Assembly: GCF_002865645.1 (NCBI RefSeq) | Contig: NW_020194544.1 | Coordinates: 1 to 64,000, forward strand | Direction: 5' to 3' | DNA from: Hyaloscypha bicolor E | Taxonomy: Eukaryota > Ascomycota > Leotiomycetes > Helotiales > Hyaloscyphaceae | DNA length: 64,000 bases | Shown here: piece after piece, positions 22,349-32,871 of the stretch | Position numbering within the stretch: position 1 is the stretch's first letter | How the letters are laid out: every line of letters begins with the position of its first letter | Notes under the pieces: model-generated | What the model was told of the DNA's origin: nothing | What the model saw: the letters and a program-made list of their open reading frames with translations, nothing else | Database searches by the model: none | Translations under genes and position numbers: made by a program

Positions 22349-24179
22349 ATGCCTCGTAAACGCACCTATAGCCGAGCAGATTAATATTTTGATATTACTA
22401 TACCAGGAGCACGTTCCTCTGGCACTCAGTTCTTATCCTCCCCTATTACTAAAGAGCCTACTAATAATTGGTCTGCTAAAGACGAAGCTGCGTGGGATCA
22501 AAGGCTTACTATAGGTAGTAGTAAGAAAATTCTTACTACTAGGAAACGTATGGATATTAGATAGTGGTTGCAAAATCCTAATACTTTACTCTCTAGTAAA
22601 ACAAAAGCAGAGAAACGCTACCAGGCTAATATTAAGCACGAATCCCAATTATACGAGCTTTAGGATAATCAGGTATATCATAAGAAATACCATAATAGTC
22701 GCCGCAATGAGATCCTTCTAGCTTGCTATACTTTTTGCTATAATAATGCCTTTGAGATTTTGACTACTATTCATAAGAAATTAATATATACAGGTAAGTA
22801 CCCCTGAAATATACTAATTTTTATACTAATTACCTATATAATAGCCCCTAATATTGCATTTGAGTATATAAGACGAATTTGGCATGGCCCGTCCCGTAAC
22901 GACCACACTTAGATAAGTGCTCGCTATTCTTACTATAATAAGGAAAAAACTCAGAAGAATAATAAGGAGATTATACCTATCTAATCTTATTATCCTGGCG
23001 AGCGTATGGTTCTGGATTTAATAGATTTTCGTATAAGTGTCCCTTAAGTCATGTGATTTACCCCTATATTTCTGCATTTCCTGCATTTCCTGCGTTTTTA
23101 AGCTTTTCCTATAATTTTCGCGATCCCTGCGATTTTCATAAATTCCGAACCTTTTTATCCACATTTCATTAATACTATTATAGCATGATCCGGACAGAGA
23201 ATATACGTGGATCTAGTAATTGAAATGCCACTTTTCCAAGTTCGTCTGGATCCGTAGGCTTAAGGCTAAGACTACGGGCCGCACGAGCGGATACTGGTAT
23301 CTAATCGTGGATATAGTTACTTCCTTTAATTATATGGGTAATTAATACCACAGCTATAGGGGCCCTTCCTAAGGGAAATACACCATACGAGGTCTGGTTT
23401 GGACAAAAGCCACCTACTAATTTCCTGGATTACAAGAAGAGCGCTCGCCGTGCACGTATAGCCCTGGGAGGTATAGAGGGAGGGGGGGAGGTTGAGAGTA
23501 ATGAGAATAGTAGTTCTGAGGGTAGAGAGGATAGCTTATTCGTTAACGAGGAAGCAGATCAAGAAGAAGTAGCTGAGGAGATGATTTTATCTGAACTAAC
23601 TAAGAGGGTTGCGGAGCATATGAGAAAATAGAGGGAGAATATGGTAAAGAGAGCGAATTCCAAAGCTCTTGAGTATGATATTCAAGAGATTGCAACCCTC
23701 GGGATCCCAAAGCAATACAGATTCGGTACAGAAATGGCTAGGATTTCAGTGAGAGTTCTGGAAAAGACTTTAAAGGTATGTGATTTATGAGCCTTACTCT
23801 TAATAAAAGCTAATTAAAATAGGGCTACCGTCTAGCTACTAAGTATGGCGAGCTTACTACTCTCTGGCCGCATAGTGCCCTTAACAAAATCACCTCCCAA
23901 TTGACTTATCCTGATTTACCTACTACTGGTGCAACTCACAAGAGGGATAAAATTACCCTTCCTAAAGCAGTAGCAAAGGAGAATAATCGTGGTTCAATTG
24001 CGTTAGTTTAGAAGGCTAGAAGAGTATCTGAGAAAGCAAAGAAGAAAGTAGCTAAGGAGCAAGCACGTGAGAATGGAGCTAGAGAAGGAGGAGAATCAGG
24101 TGATCAAGTGGAGGGGAGGGCACCAAAAAGGGCTAGGGTGGCTATAGGAGCGCCTAGACGTAGTGGGAGGCATGTATAG
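22349..24179 (+). pseudogene. Integrase-type transposase relic
   Basis: From the ATG at 22349 (MPRKRTYSRAD) the frame carries several TAA/TAG stops where CAA, CAG or CGA probably stood. Recognisable blocks in order: a basic N-terminal region; an H2C2-like zinc-binding region with IHKKLIYTG and, after an apparent intron (about 22794-22849), IRRIWHGPSRND and ARYSYYNKEKTQ (the two cysteines of the C-x2-C pair appear as Tyr, a TGC-to-TAC change); PGERMVLDLIDF, the start of an integrase core with its first Asp; HFSKFVWIRRLKAKTT; then a gap; GNTPYEVWFGQKP, typical of the end of the core; and an acidic then basic tail ending RRSGRHV. The middle of the catalytic core is not visible. The element is dead unless helped by another copy. 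Confidence 0.65.
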
Positions 24180-24324
24180 TAAAGCTTTTACTATTCCCGA
24201 AACCTCAATATTACCCGATTAGGCAATCGGCTCTCCGATTAATTAATCGGCCCTCTAATTAATTAATCGGGACCCACTGTGGCTTGCGAATCGTATTCCA
24301 TTTACGATTAATTAATCGGAGAGC

Positions 24325-24391
24325 CGATTAATTAATTATAGCGCCCGATTCCTAAACCGCTCGTATTAATAGATGGGATGGAACAGATCTA
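24325..24391 (-). repeat. Right terminal inverted repeat
   Basis: Read on the minus strand it starts TAGATCTGTTCCATCCC and matches the left end. It keeps more C and G than the left copy and so is closer to the original sequence. Confidence 0.85.
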
Positions 24392-27300
24392 GTACTAGAA
24401 CTAGAATTAGAAAAAATAAATTAATTATATTTTAATATATTAAAAATTATATTTTTAAGTTTTTTATAAATTTATATAACTATTATTAGAATAAAAGTAA
24501 TTATTATTTTATTTTTTATTAATTAATAATATTATATTTTAAAATATATATAAAAATACTAAATTAATTTATATAAAGTTTTTAATATATTTAAGAAAAA
24601 TTATATTATTCTAATAATTTAAAAACAATTAAATTTAGTTTAATTATTAACTTCTACTATTTCTTTATTTGTATTTTTTTAACTAAACCATTTATATTTC
24701 TTTTATTTGAATTATTTGAATTATTATTTTCTTTTATTATTAGTTATTTTTATATAATTATTTTAATTATATTTTTTCTTATTCTTTTTTATATATTCTT
24801 TTTATTTAGTAAAAAAGTATTTAAAACAATCTAATAAACTATAAAGTATTATTTTAATAAATAGATTTCTTAATAATTCTTTTTAAATATTAATAATAAA
24901 ATAAATAAAAATAAAAGTAATATTATTTATTATTCGAGAAATACTTTTTAGATATATTAGAAATATTATTTATATTTATTATTTAAGCTTATTTATATAC
25001 TTTTAATAAATAGATCTTTTTTATATAAATTTCTCTTTTTTTAAAGCTAGAATTTCTTTTATTATATTTGTAATTTAACTAGTTATTTTTAGAAAAACTA
25101 GTATTTATAATAATCTTTATTCTTTTACTAAAATTCTTTTTTTTCGAGTTTTTAAAAGTAAGAATACTTTAGAATATTAGCTTAATTTTAATTTAATATA
25201 ATTATTAATATAAATAATGGCTTTAATATTCCTGAATTTTTATAAAAATTAGAAAATAAATTATTAGCTTTATTATAATTTTTATTTTCTAAAAAGTATA
25301 TATTTTTAGGAAAATAGTATTATTATATAATTCTATTTATATTTAGAAAGTTCTTAATTATAAATATATTTTTATTTTCTAGAAATTTAAATAAATTTTT
25401 ATTTAAATATAATTTTATAGCTTTCTTTATTATAATTCTAATAAATCTAATAATATATATATATTTATTAGTAATAAAACAGAATTCTAAAAGCTTTTTA
25501 ATATCGGGTATTTAGTAATATATATAATTTCTGAATTATTTATAATTAGTTTTATTTTTTAGATTTTATAAAAAATTATTCTAATATTTTTCCTTTATTT
25601 ATATTAACTATAAATTATTTTTCTATTCGAAACTATTTAGAAACTTAAATATAAACTATAGTTTATATATTTTTTTAAACTAGAAATACAAATTATTAGT
25701 AATAAATTAAATAGAATTAAAAGAATATATTTATTTAATTAATATATTCTTTAATTTATATATTATTAAAAATCAGGAATTATATATTCTATAGTTTACT
25801 TTTAAATAGAAATATAATTTCCAGAGTTTTAAGAAAACTAAAACTTTTCTAGAAAAATATAATAATTCAAGCTTTATTTTAATAAATTATAAAACCCGGT
25901 TTTATATTTCTATATATCTTTTACTTAAAATTATATTTTTACTAATTAATAGATCTTTAATTAAGTTATAATAATTTATAAAATAGCTATTATATTTTTA
26001 GATAAGAATTAAATTAAATTCCTAAATAAGAAAAACTATAATACTTAAATTATTAATATAAAAGCAAAGCTATAATAAAAGAAGCTATAAATAGTCTACT
26101 AGACTTCTTTTTTTACTAGTACTTTTATAGCTATAAAAAAGAAATATACTAATATTATAAATATTCTTATTCTAATACTTTTTAAATTTATTAAAATTAA
26201 GCTAATAAAAGCTAAATGGAATAATAAATATCTCTTATAAAAGAAGCTTAAAGCTTTTTATATTTTTATAAAAAACTAGCTATTTTATATTTCTATATAT
26301 AAGCTATTTTCTTTATAATTTAATTTAATAGAAAATAATACTAATTTAGAAAACTTTATTACTCGAATTAAAGCCTTTAATAAGAAGATTAATTTTATAA
26401 AAATAGAGTTTACTATTAATTATTATATTTTTCTTATTCTTATACTTGGACTTTCTTTAATATATAATATATTAATATAGATTTGAAATATAATATTAGA
26501 TAAAATTACTAAAAAGAAAGTAATAAGGATACTATAGGCTAAAGATTAGAGATTATTAAAAAGAAAGAATAATATAATAGAATATATAACTATAAGAGAA
26601 ATTAAGAAAAAGGCTAAAAAAGAGCTTATATAAAAAGAGCTTATATAAAAAGAAAATAATAAATGCCTCTTTTTCTGGTCTATTTACCTAAAATATAAAT
26701 AGTAATATCCTGGAATCTATTAATCTGAAATAACTTATAATATCTATAAAAGAAAAAAGTACCCAGATTATAAATACTATAATAAGAAGCTTTATTTTTT
26801 TTATTATACTAGTAATTCATAATATAAAGAGGAATATTAGAGGATTTATTCTAGCTTTTAATTTAAAGTAATTAGTTAGTTAGCTAATTAATTAATTATT
26901 TAGTTAATTAGTTAATTAATTATTTAATTACTATTTATTTAGGTAAATATTTAATTAATTAGTTTAATTAAAACAAAGAAATCTATTCTTAAATAGAAAT
27001 ATCGAAAATTAGAAGCCGTATATTCTATAATCTATTTTTAAATAGGGATATAATTTCTAGAGTTTTAAGAAAGCTAAAGCTTTCTTAAAAAAATATAATA
27101 ATTTAAGCTTTATTTTAATATATACCGGAAATAATATTAGTTATAGAACTAATTCTAAGAGAAATATATATAGACTATAATTCTAATATAATTACTATAT
27201 AATTCGATTTTTTAAAGATATTATTTATAAGCTTTCTTTTTTTAATATAATATTATATAATATTAATAAAAGTAGTTTTAAATTTATTTGGCCAAAATAT

Positions 27301-27560
27301 AAAAAATATTATTATTTCGGTAATTAGAACTTTTTCCTATATAGTAAGCCGTATATATATTATTATTATTAATAATAATAATAATAAATTATTAGTAAGA
27401 AAGAAAGTAATTTAAATTAGGAGTTTTACTAATTAAGAAGTAAAGAAATAAGAGATTAGTAAAGCTGAAAATCGAGGCTAAATAAGATATTAGAGATTAA
27501 TCTAAAAGCTCTATAATTATAATAGTTATTGAGTTTTTAGATTTTGTAAAATACTTTTAA
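24392..27560. repeat. RIP-mutated AT-rich block with gag-like remains
   Basis: Extreme AT content with no intact gene. A pair of direct repeats of about 105 bases (near 25785-25890 and 27020-27125) brackets a stretch at 26320-26870 that on the plus strand reads as a degenerate gag-like sequence (ITRIKAFNKKINF, then NKCLFFWSIYLKYK in zinc-knuckle position). This may be a small LTR retroelement remnant. The rest cannot be named. Confidence 0.6.
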
Positions 27561-28356
27561 ATTATTAAAAGCTAGCTCCCAAATACTAGTATTGAATGCT
27601 AGAATTTGGTTGTTAGCAAATGCTAGTAATAAAAAGACGTGTGTTTGTATGAAATGGGGCCTTAGGCAAGAAATATTAAAATCTCTAGTTTTTGAAAATT
27701 GCATATTGTAGTACTACTAAGTCCGAATACTTTAAATTAAGCTTTATATAATAGTAAAGAAGTCAAAGTATCTTTTATTACGGTTCTGTGGTTCTAAACT
27801 TTTAGGGAGTTTTATTACGATTTTTTAAAGGTGAGGGAATGATTTTCAAAACTCTCGCTTAGCGCAACGGACGGTTTTCAATTCGGCGCGCCTTTGTAGT
27901 AAGTACCTTTCATGACTTACCCATGACCCTCGAAGGTATTTGAGCTCAATTAAATAAAAGCTCGCAAAGCCTGTGCGTGTCTTAGAATTAATTTGTAACT
28001 TTATAGTAAAATTTAAACTTTAAAGCTCCGAAAATACGAGCCGGAAGCTAGTATTATCACGTATCATAAATTCCCCAGGAATTATTCAAGGTATAGGCAC
28101 ACCAAGTAATACGTACATGATTTAGTGCGCGTGACATTAGATTATAGTAATCAACATACATTTTTCACAGAAACTCCCTGTTCATTTCCATTTCTGAAGA
28201 CATTGTCGACAAGTCTAACTTCGCATCAAGAATTTTGGTGGGGGATTCATTAGCCGGAACACTTGATGAAAATTCATGCAGGCGTTTTAGGTAAGTGATC
28301 TCATTCACACTCTATAGCGAAGACTAGATGTGCTGCTGTATGATCTGGGGTCTCAT
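27561..28356. other. Intermediate-GC stretch, no gene seen
   Basis: Transition from the AT-rich block to more normal composition. No open frame with family signals and no RNA gene that I can support. Confidence 0.4.
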
Positions 28357-28804
28357 TACGAAGATTGCGGCATAAAGTGACGGGATTACAGGGCATTTGT
28401 ACCGCAAGTCCACTTTCAGGCCACTTTCTACTACACTCACCCACTAAAGTCCCCTATATTTCCAGGCTACTCTCCTATAAGCACGCTATAAACTATAAAC
28501 AAGGGGTACCACACCTTTAGAAGGCATATCCCCTGTACTTACAGGGGAATACTCGCTACAGGGTCCTATAATAGCTCTCTCACAGCGCCCGAGCGCTACG
28601 GTTGCTCCGCCAGCAACACCATAACCCTTGAAGATTTTCCACCACCTTGGAAATGTCTCACAGCCCTTGTTTTAGGGGTTCAGGCCTAGAGTTACAAGGC
28701 TTATAGCAGGCGCAGTACCTTAAGCCACACCCTGGAGTCCGCTAACACCCCTATGCGAACGTAAATGCCCTGTAATCCCGTCACTTTATGCCGCAATCTT
28801 CGTA
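28357..28804. mobile_element. 448-base non-autonomous element with 42-base terminal inverted repeats
   Basis: The two ends are perfect 42-base inverted repeats starting TACGAAGATTGCGGCATAAA (28357-28398 and 28763-28804), bounded by TA on both sides. The left about 130 bases are homologous to the left arm of the fold-back element at 19327; where they differ the 19327 copy nearly always has T for C or A for G. The interior has no coding frame. The size, perfect ends and lack of coding fit a MITE. A TA target duplication suggests Tc1/mariner mobilisation, which is an inference because no transposase of the family is in the window. Confidence 0.85.
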
Positions 28805-29184
28805 GTTGTCGCTTATCTCCATATCCAAAGATAGTAGCTGGTAGTGGCACCGTAGTGCTCGGACAGCAACCTCATACCGGAATATTGGATCAGATACCAT
28901 CAACTTGAACCACATGAGGTCAGGATTTTCTTCGAGAACCTGAAAGAGTATTAGCAGAGCCTGAAGCCCACTCGTAACTCGGGAAGGATCACAATCGCAG
29001 TAGATAAATCCCCAGACGAGCGGACCTACAAGGTTAGCGTGGAAGAAGTCCGTTCAAGGGTGAAATAATGAAAAACGGACTTAGACACCCCGCATCTCAG
29101 GCACATTTGCAAGTGGCACGGATGGTCTAATGCATTTCGGAAGGGCGAGGCCGAGGACGCCGCCAGTGGGTTTTCAGATTTGAT
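28781..29184 (-). pseudogene. Uncharacterised gene fragment ending inside the MITE
   Basis: On the minus strand an open frame beginning at or before 29184 (GGVLGLALPKCIRPSVP) joins across a 63-base intron (29088-29026, GCTAACC branch, TTGTAG acceptor) to GPLVWGFIYCDCDPSRV and then LLILFQVLEENPDLMWFK. The frame crosses the end of the 448-base element at 28804 and stops at 28781, so the last seven or so codons and the stop come from the element. The frame is closed upstream by a stop next to 29184 and no start is visible. I do not recognise the family. It looks like a gene truncated by the insertion. Confidence 0.5.
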
Positions 29185-29580
29185 GGAAGCATGTGGTCGC
29201 GGTCTCTGGGAAACCCAATCCGATGACTGGTAATTGGCATATGTAGTGTTTCCTTTGGTATGGCCTGGCAGCAGTATGGGTATATTGCTTCAACGTGTTG
29301 CATTTATCTTATTATCAGAATGATCTACAATCATCTTTCATAACGGAACAACCGCTTGCTGTCATCTACCAGTATCACCTTAAGTCGTAGCTTTTCTACC
29401 CCGAGACTCAGCGCCGGCTCAAGACCAAACATCAATCATGTCAAGGAGCGATCAGCATTCTAAATCTTACAAAGTATGCTGCATTTTAGAATACGGAGAT
29501 TCCCGCCCTTTAGGCTGCAGGTTGTGATCTCCCAGTCATGAACAGTGATTCACTCTTAATTTGATCAAGAAGATTTCGAG
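29185..29580. other. No gene seen
   Basis: About 400 bases between the truncated frame and the 3' end of the Zn2Cys6 gene. Nothing identifiable. Confidence 0.4.
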
Positions 29581-32002
29581 TTAATAAGCATTACTCGGTG
29601 ATTCCATCATATCGAGTTGGGTCAAATCGGCGTCAAGTATCGGTATCAAGCTTGAATTTCCTGCCAAATAATTGTCAAACAATGTCGACATGTTGCTCAA
29701 ATGATCCAGCTGAACGGGATCCCAGTCCTCCCGGAAACCAAATTGAGCACTCTCGTCGTTTTGAGCTGCTTCTTGGTTATAATCTAGCGTTTTTTTGTCT
29801 TGAGTTTGCATTTGCCTTGTTGTGGCTGTTGGTTTAGTACTCAGACTCTGCTCAATGCAGGACCGGGCACCCTTCAGCAATATCTTGCATATGTTGTATA
29901 GTTTCGTCGCACCAGGCGCCTGTCGTGATGCCCTCTCAAGGGACTCGACCACTTGTGCTAGGAGATTCATATCCTCGTAGTCTATGTTCAAAATGGCTGT
30001 GCCCAGAATGACGATGAATGGGGTGAAGGGACAAAATGCAAGGTTCCTAAGGCGGAGGGAATGATGGTTAGACGAGGCAGTAAGGGGAGGGATTGGGGGG
30101 GGGAAGGAAGAGACAATAACGAACCAATCAATGTACATTCGAATAGAATAGTCTGATCTTGCGAAGAATAGCAAACATAGCCTTTGGTGCAGCTGAAGTG
30201 CTTCCCTTGCAGTCGAGATGCATTCTTCGGGGAATCGAAGAGGATGATCAGGCTGTGGCGTTGGAAGTGCTCGGTAAACCAGGGTCAAGTTCGCCAAGAT
30301 AGTCATCTCAGTGTCTATGTGAGGCACGTTCAATTCGGTTAATTGCGCAAAAACATCCTAGAAAGTGTGTGTTAAAACAAGTTCAAATTCGCAGATAACC
30401 TAGAACTTACCTGGCACCGCCGCTGCAACTCTCGAAGTTCCTGAGCCAAACCTCTCGCCACGTTTGCTCTCGACTCGAGACTCTCCAGCTGACCTTTCGC
30501 AGAATAAAGCTTTTCATATATGCGGCTCTGCACTTTACCGAGGTCCATCCAAACTATATACGTAACAGTGATTGGAGTATTCGGGAAGTTTGGGTACGTA
30601 ACCGTAATGTCGAAATCCGAGAAATTCGAAGTTCGACCAAAGTTCAACGAAAGTGCTTTGTCTAAGGAATATGTGAACCAAAAGCATACTTTCTTTGCCC
30701 TGAGGTCCGATGTTTCAGGTATTTCTGGGTCGTCCTGAAGTCGATTCAACCCGCTATCAAGGCAAAGTCGGGAAGCCAAAGAGAGCAAAGCCCAAGCTTT
30801 TTGAAGTTTCGATTGGCAGATAAGTATCTGAACCTATGATCACGCGTTACTCCCAGTCATGCCATGGCTAACAAAAGCCACACTCACTGAGATCAACAAA
30901 GCATCGATATTGGTAACTGTAGGCTCGGTGAAAGGATTTATTCGCTCTATCAATAAAGCAATATTGCTCTCGCAAATCACGATACTCCGCGTAGCCTCAG
31001 CCAGATCGATGTCGCATACTTTGAGCTCAGTTTCAGTTGCGTTGCACAGGATACTCATTAGCCCGCCATTTACGAGAAGGAAGTCTGAAATTGAATAGCC
31101 CTTGATTGGAAAATATACTGATTGGCAGATTTCCTTTAGTTTGCTTGCATCTGCCATTGGCATATAGTGCAAGATTTCATCCGGAGAACCTGGCCAAAAA
31201 AAGTCAGAATTGAAAACGCAGCCTGATTAGACGGATTAATGTGATTTAGTACATACCATCAATAAGGCGCAAAGCTTTAAGCGCAGTTTGTATAGGTACC
31301 ATTGGGAGCTCGTAGGTGAATTTTTCTTGAGGGTGACTTGTTTTCTCTATGAGAATTTCCCGGATAGATTGCCAAACAGACGAAGCTCCATCACTACGGA
31401 AATTGGAAGGGGGAGTGCTCCTAAGAGCTTTTTCCAAAACTTGGCTTGTTTGTTGGGAATGAACTTCGAAAGAGGATTCCCCGAGGTAAGGAATGGTGCC
31501 TGAGATTGCTTCTTCAGATTGTATTGAACTTCGTCTGATATTTGACGAAGGCGGAAGGACGGGAGGCACTATTTGCGGTGCTAAGGGCTGGGGTCTAACT
31601 GGTGTAGTATCTTTTGTTAGGTTCGCAACCATACCTTGCAGCTGCGACAAGTGGGTGCTGATGCTTTCAAGATGCTCCTCACTTCGGGTTGATACGGTCA
31701 GCTCCGTTCAGAGGCTTGAAACAAAACAAAGAGTTTTAGCCTACTATTTGTTTGATATCAACACACGCTGACGTTTCTCTCTGGGCTGCCGAGAAGTCCA
31801 ACATTGGATATTGGCACTTCTGCAGGCTGAGCAGGGGCTTAACTTGTCGCATCGTATCTGGAAGAATGTCAAGCAAATATGCCCAAGTTCCAGTTGGCTA
31901 GCTTACCTTTCTAGACTTGCATGCCTCACAGGCTCTTAGTTTTGTGTTGATCATGGAGTGGTCGGGCTCAGGAGTGGGCGTTGAACCTCCTTCTGCACTC
32001 AT
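29581..32002 (-). CDS. Zn2Cys6 fungal transcription factor
   Basis: Seven exons (32002-31907, 31857-31765, 31701-31257, 31189-30888, 30833-30411, 30357-30125, 30046-29581) give 685 residues with a consistent frame. The N-terminal zinc cluster is complete: C-x2-C-x6-C-x5-C-x2-C-x6-C, starting RACEACKSRKIRCDKLSPC, split by an intron right after SRK, a common position. A linker with EHLESISTHLSQLQ follows. The middle homology region runs from LIDGSPDEILHYMP through LASRLCLDSGLNR and DLRAKKVCFWFTYSLDKALSLNFGR to WNLAFCPFTPFIVILG. The last intron (30124-30047) is 78 bases and has no stop, so it can be read through. The exon 2/3 join is the least certain. Expected to be a nuclear DNA-binding regulator; targets unknown. 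Nearest neighbour is the HET locus, transcribed away from it. Confidence 0.9.
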
Positions 32003-32571
32003 ATCACGTGAGTTTCAGCTTTTCAGAGCCTACGCGGTTTAAGGGCGGTTTTGATAGCTCGGAAGGGGAGCTGATCTCCTTTGGAAAGGGCAATGAAGTA
32101 GAGGTTTGCGTGAGAGATGCCCCAACTTTAAAATAGGCGGATCACCAGGATTCCTCGGATTCCGCGGCTTCCGAGATTTTGAGTACCCCATTCGTACAAT
32201 AGGCAGCCTCCTCGCTTAATAAGCGAATAGCACTGGGGCCACGACTCCCCAGCATTGAACGGAGTCGGACCAATACAATAACGGAGGCTGCGGATTTTTG
32301 TTCTTTACCGGCACGTGGTACTCACCAAACTTGGCCAAAGAACCATTCAACACCTGTACATAGAACAATGGTAACCCTTTTCCATGGATTTGCTGGGAAT
32401 TTCCTCACATCTCGCCAACCGATGCCCTATTCATTCACGTACTCCAGACCACACGCGAAATACCCTTAGACTCAGGATTAATCTTCCCTTTCGCTGGTTT
32501 TGTTTTAGTCAAGCAACTGCTGCTTTAATCTGAGCCCAGGGTGAGCGAACCGATCAGAGCGTGAGCAGAGA
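32003..32571. other. Promoter side of the Zn2Cys6 gene
   Basis: Divergent region between the regulator (minus) and the inverted-repeat-bounded HET locus. No gene seen. Confidence 0.4.
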
Positions 32572-32803
32572 AAGAACTATCACTAATTTATATTTTATGA
32601 AAAGTTTATATTTGAATGGCCCTTAATCAGTGCTATAAGAAGATTGAAAAAAGTATTTAATTCTATTCATTCTTATAAAGTAATTTAAATTTAAAGAGAA
32701 AGCTAGATTTTTGGTGTTCCCGTCCGAGCGCCTCTACTTTGGGTTAGTGGCCCCTATTTGACACCCTAATCGATACCCGGGGTTGTCGTTTTACATTTTC
32801 CCA
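32572..32803 (+). repeat. Left member of an inverted repeat pair around the HET locus
   Basis: Matches the reverse complement of 36733-36893. Shared stretches include AAGAACTATYACTAATTTAT, AGAGAAAGCTAGATTTTTGG, GAGCGCCTCTACTTTG and TGTCGTTTTACAT. The left copy carries about 70 extra bases in two places. Most differences are transitions. The HET start codon is 69 bases to the right. Confidence 0.8.
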
Positions 32804-32871
32804 CTTGACAAGGCTGTCGCCCTCGATTCCTAAATTTTGACCTGTTGCCAACGCCGAGGCCTTCGAGTTGA

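Larger units (their letters stand above)
21802..24391 (+). mobile_element. 2.59 kb DNA transposon with 67-base inverted ends, integrase-type
   Basis: The ends are inverted repeats of about 67 bases bounded by TA (21802-21868 and 24325-24391). They share the core ATTAATACGAGCGGTTTAGG and differ only by transitions. Inside are a 51-base tandem array (21899-22132), a promoter-like region with a possible TATATATAGG element, a broken transposase frame (22349-24179) and several CGATTAATTAATCG palindromes near the right end. It is much less AT-rich than its surroundings, so it was probably inserted later or escaped heavy RIP. The coding remains point to a retroviral-type integrase fold as in Ginger-like DNA transposons (inference). 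The central catalytic part is largely missing, so this copy is defective. Confidence 0.8.

Noticed and set aside
19327..28804. A single giant mobile element bounded by the two related TIR elements
   Set aside because: Each element has its own two ends, the left one is itself a complete palindrome, and no transposase or captain gene joins them. Two independent insertions are simpler.
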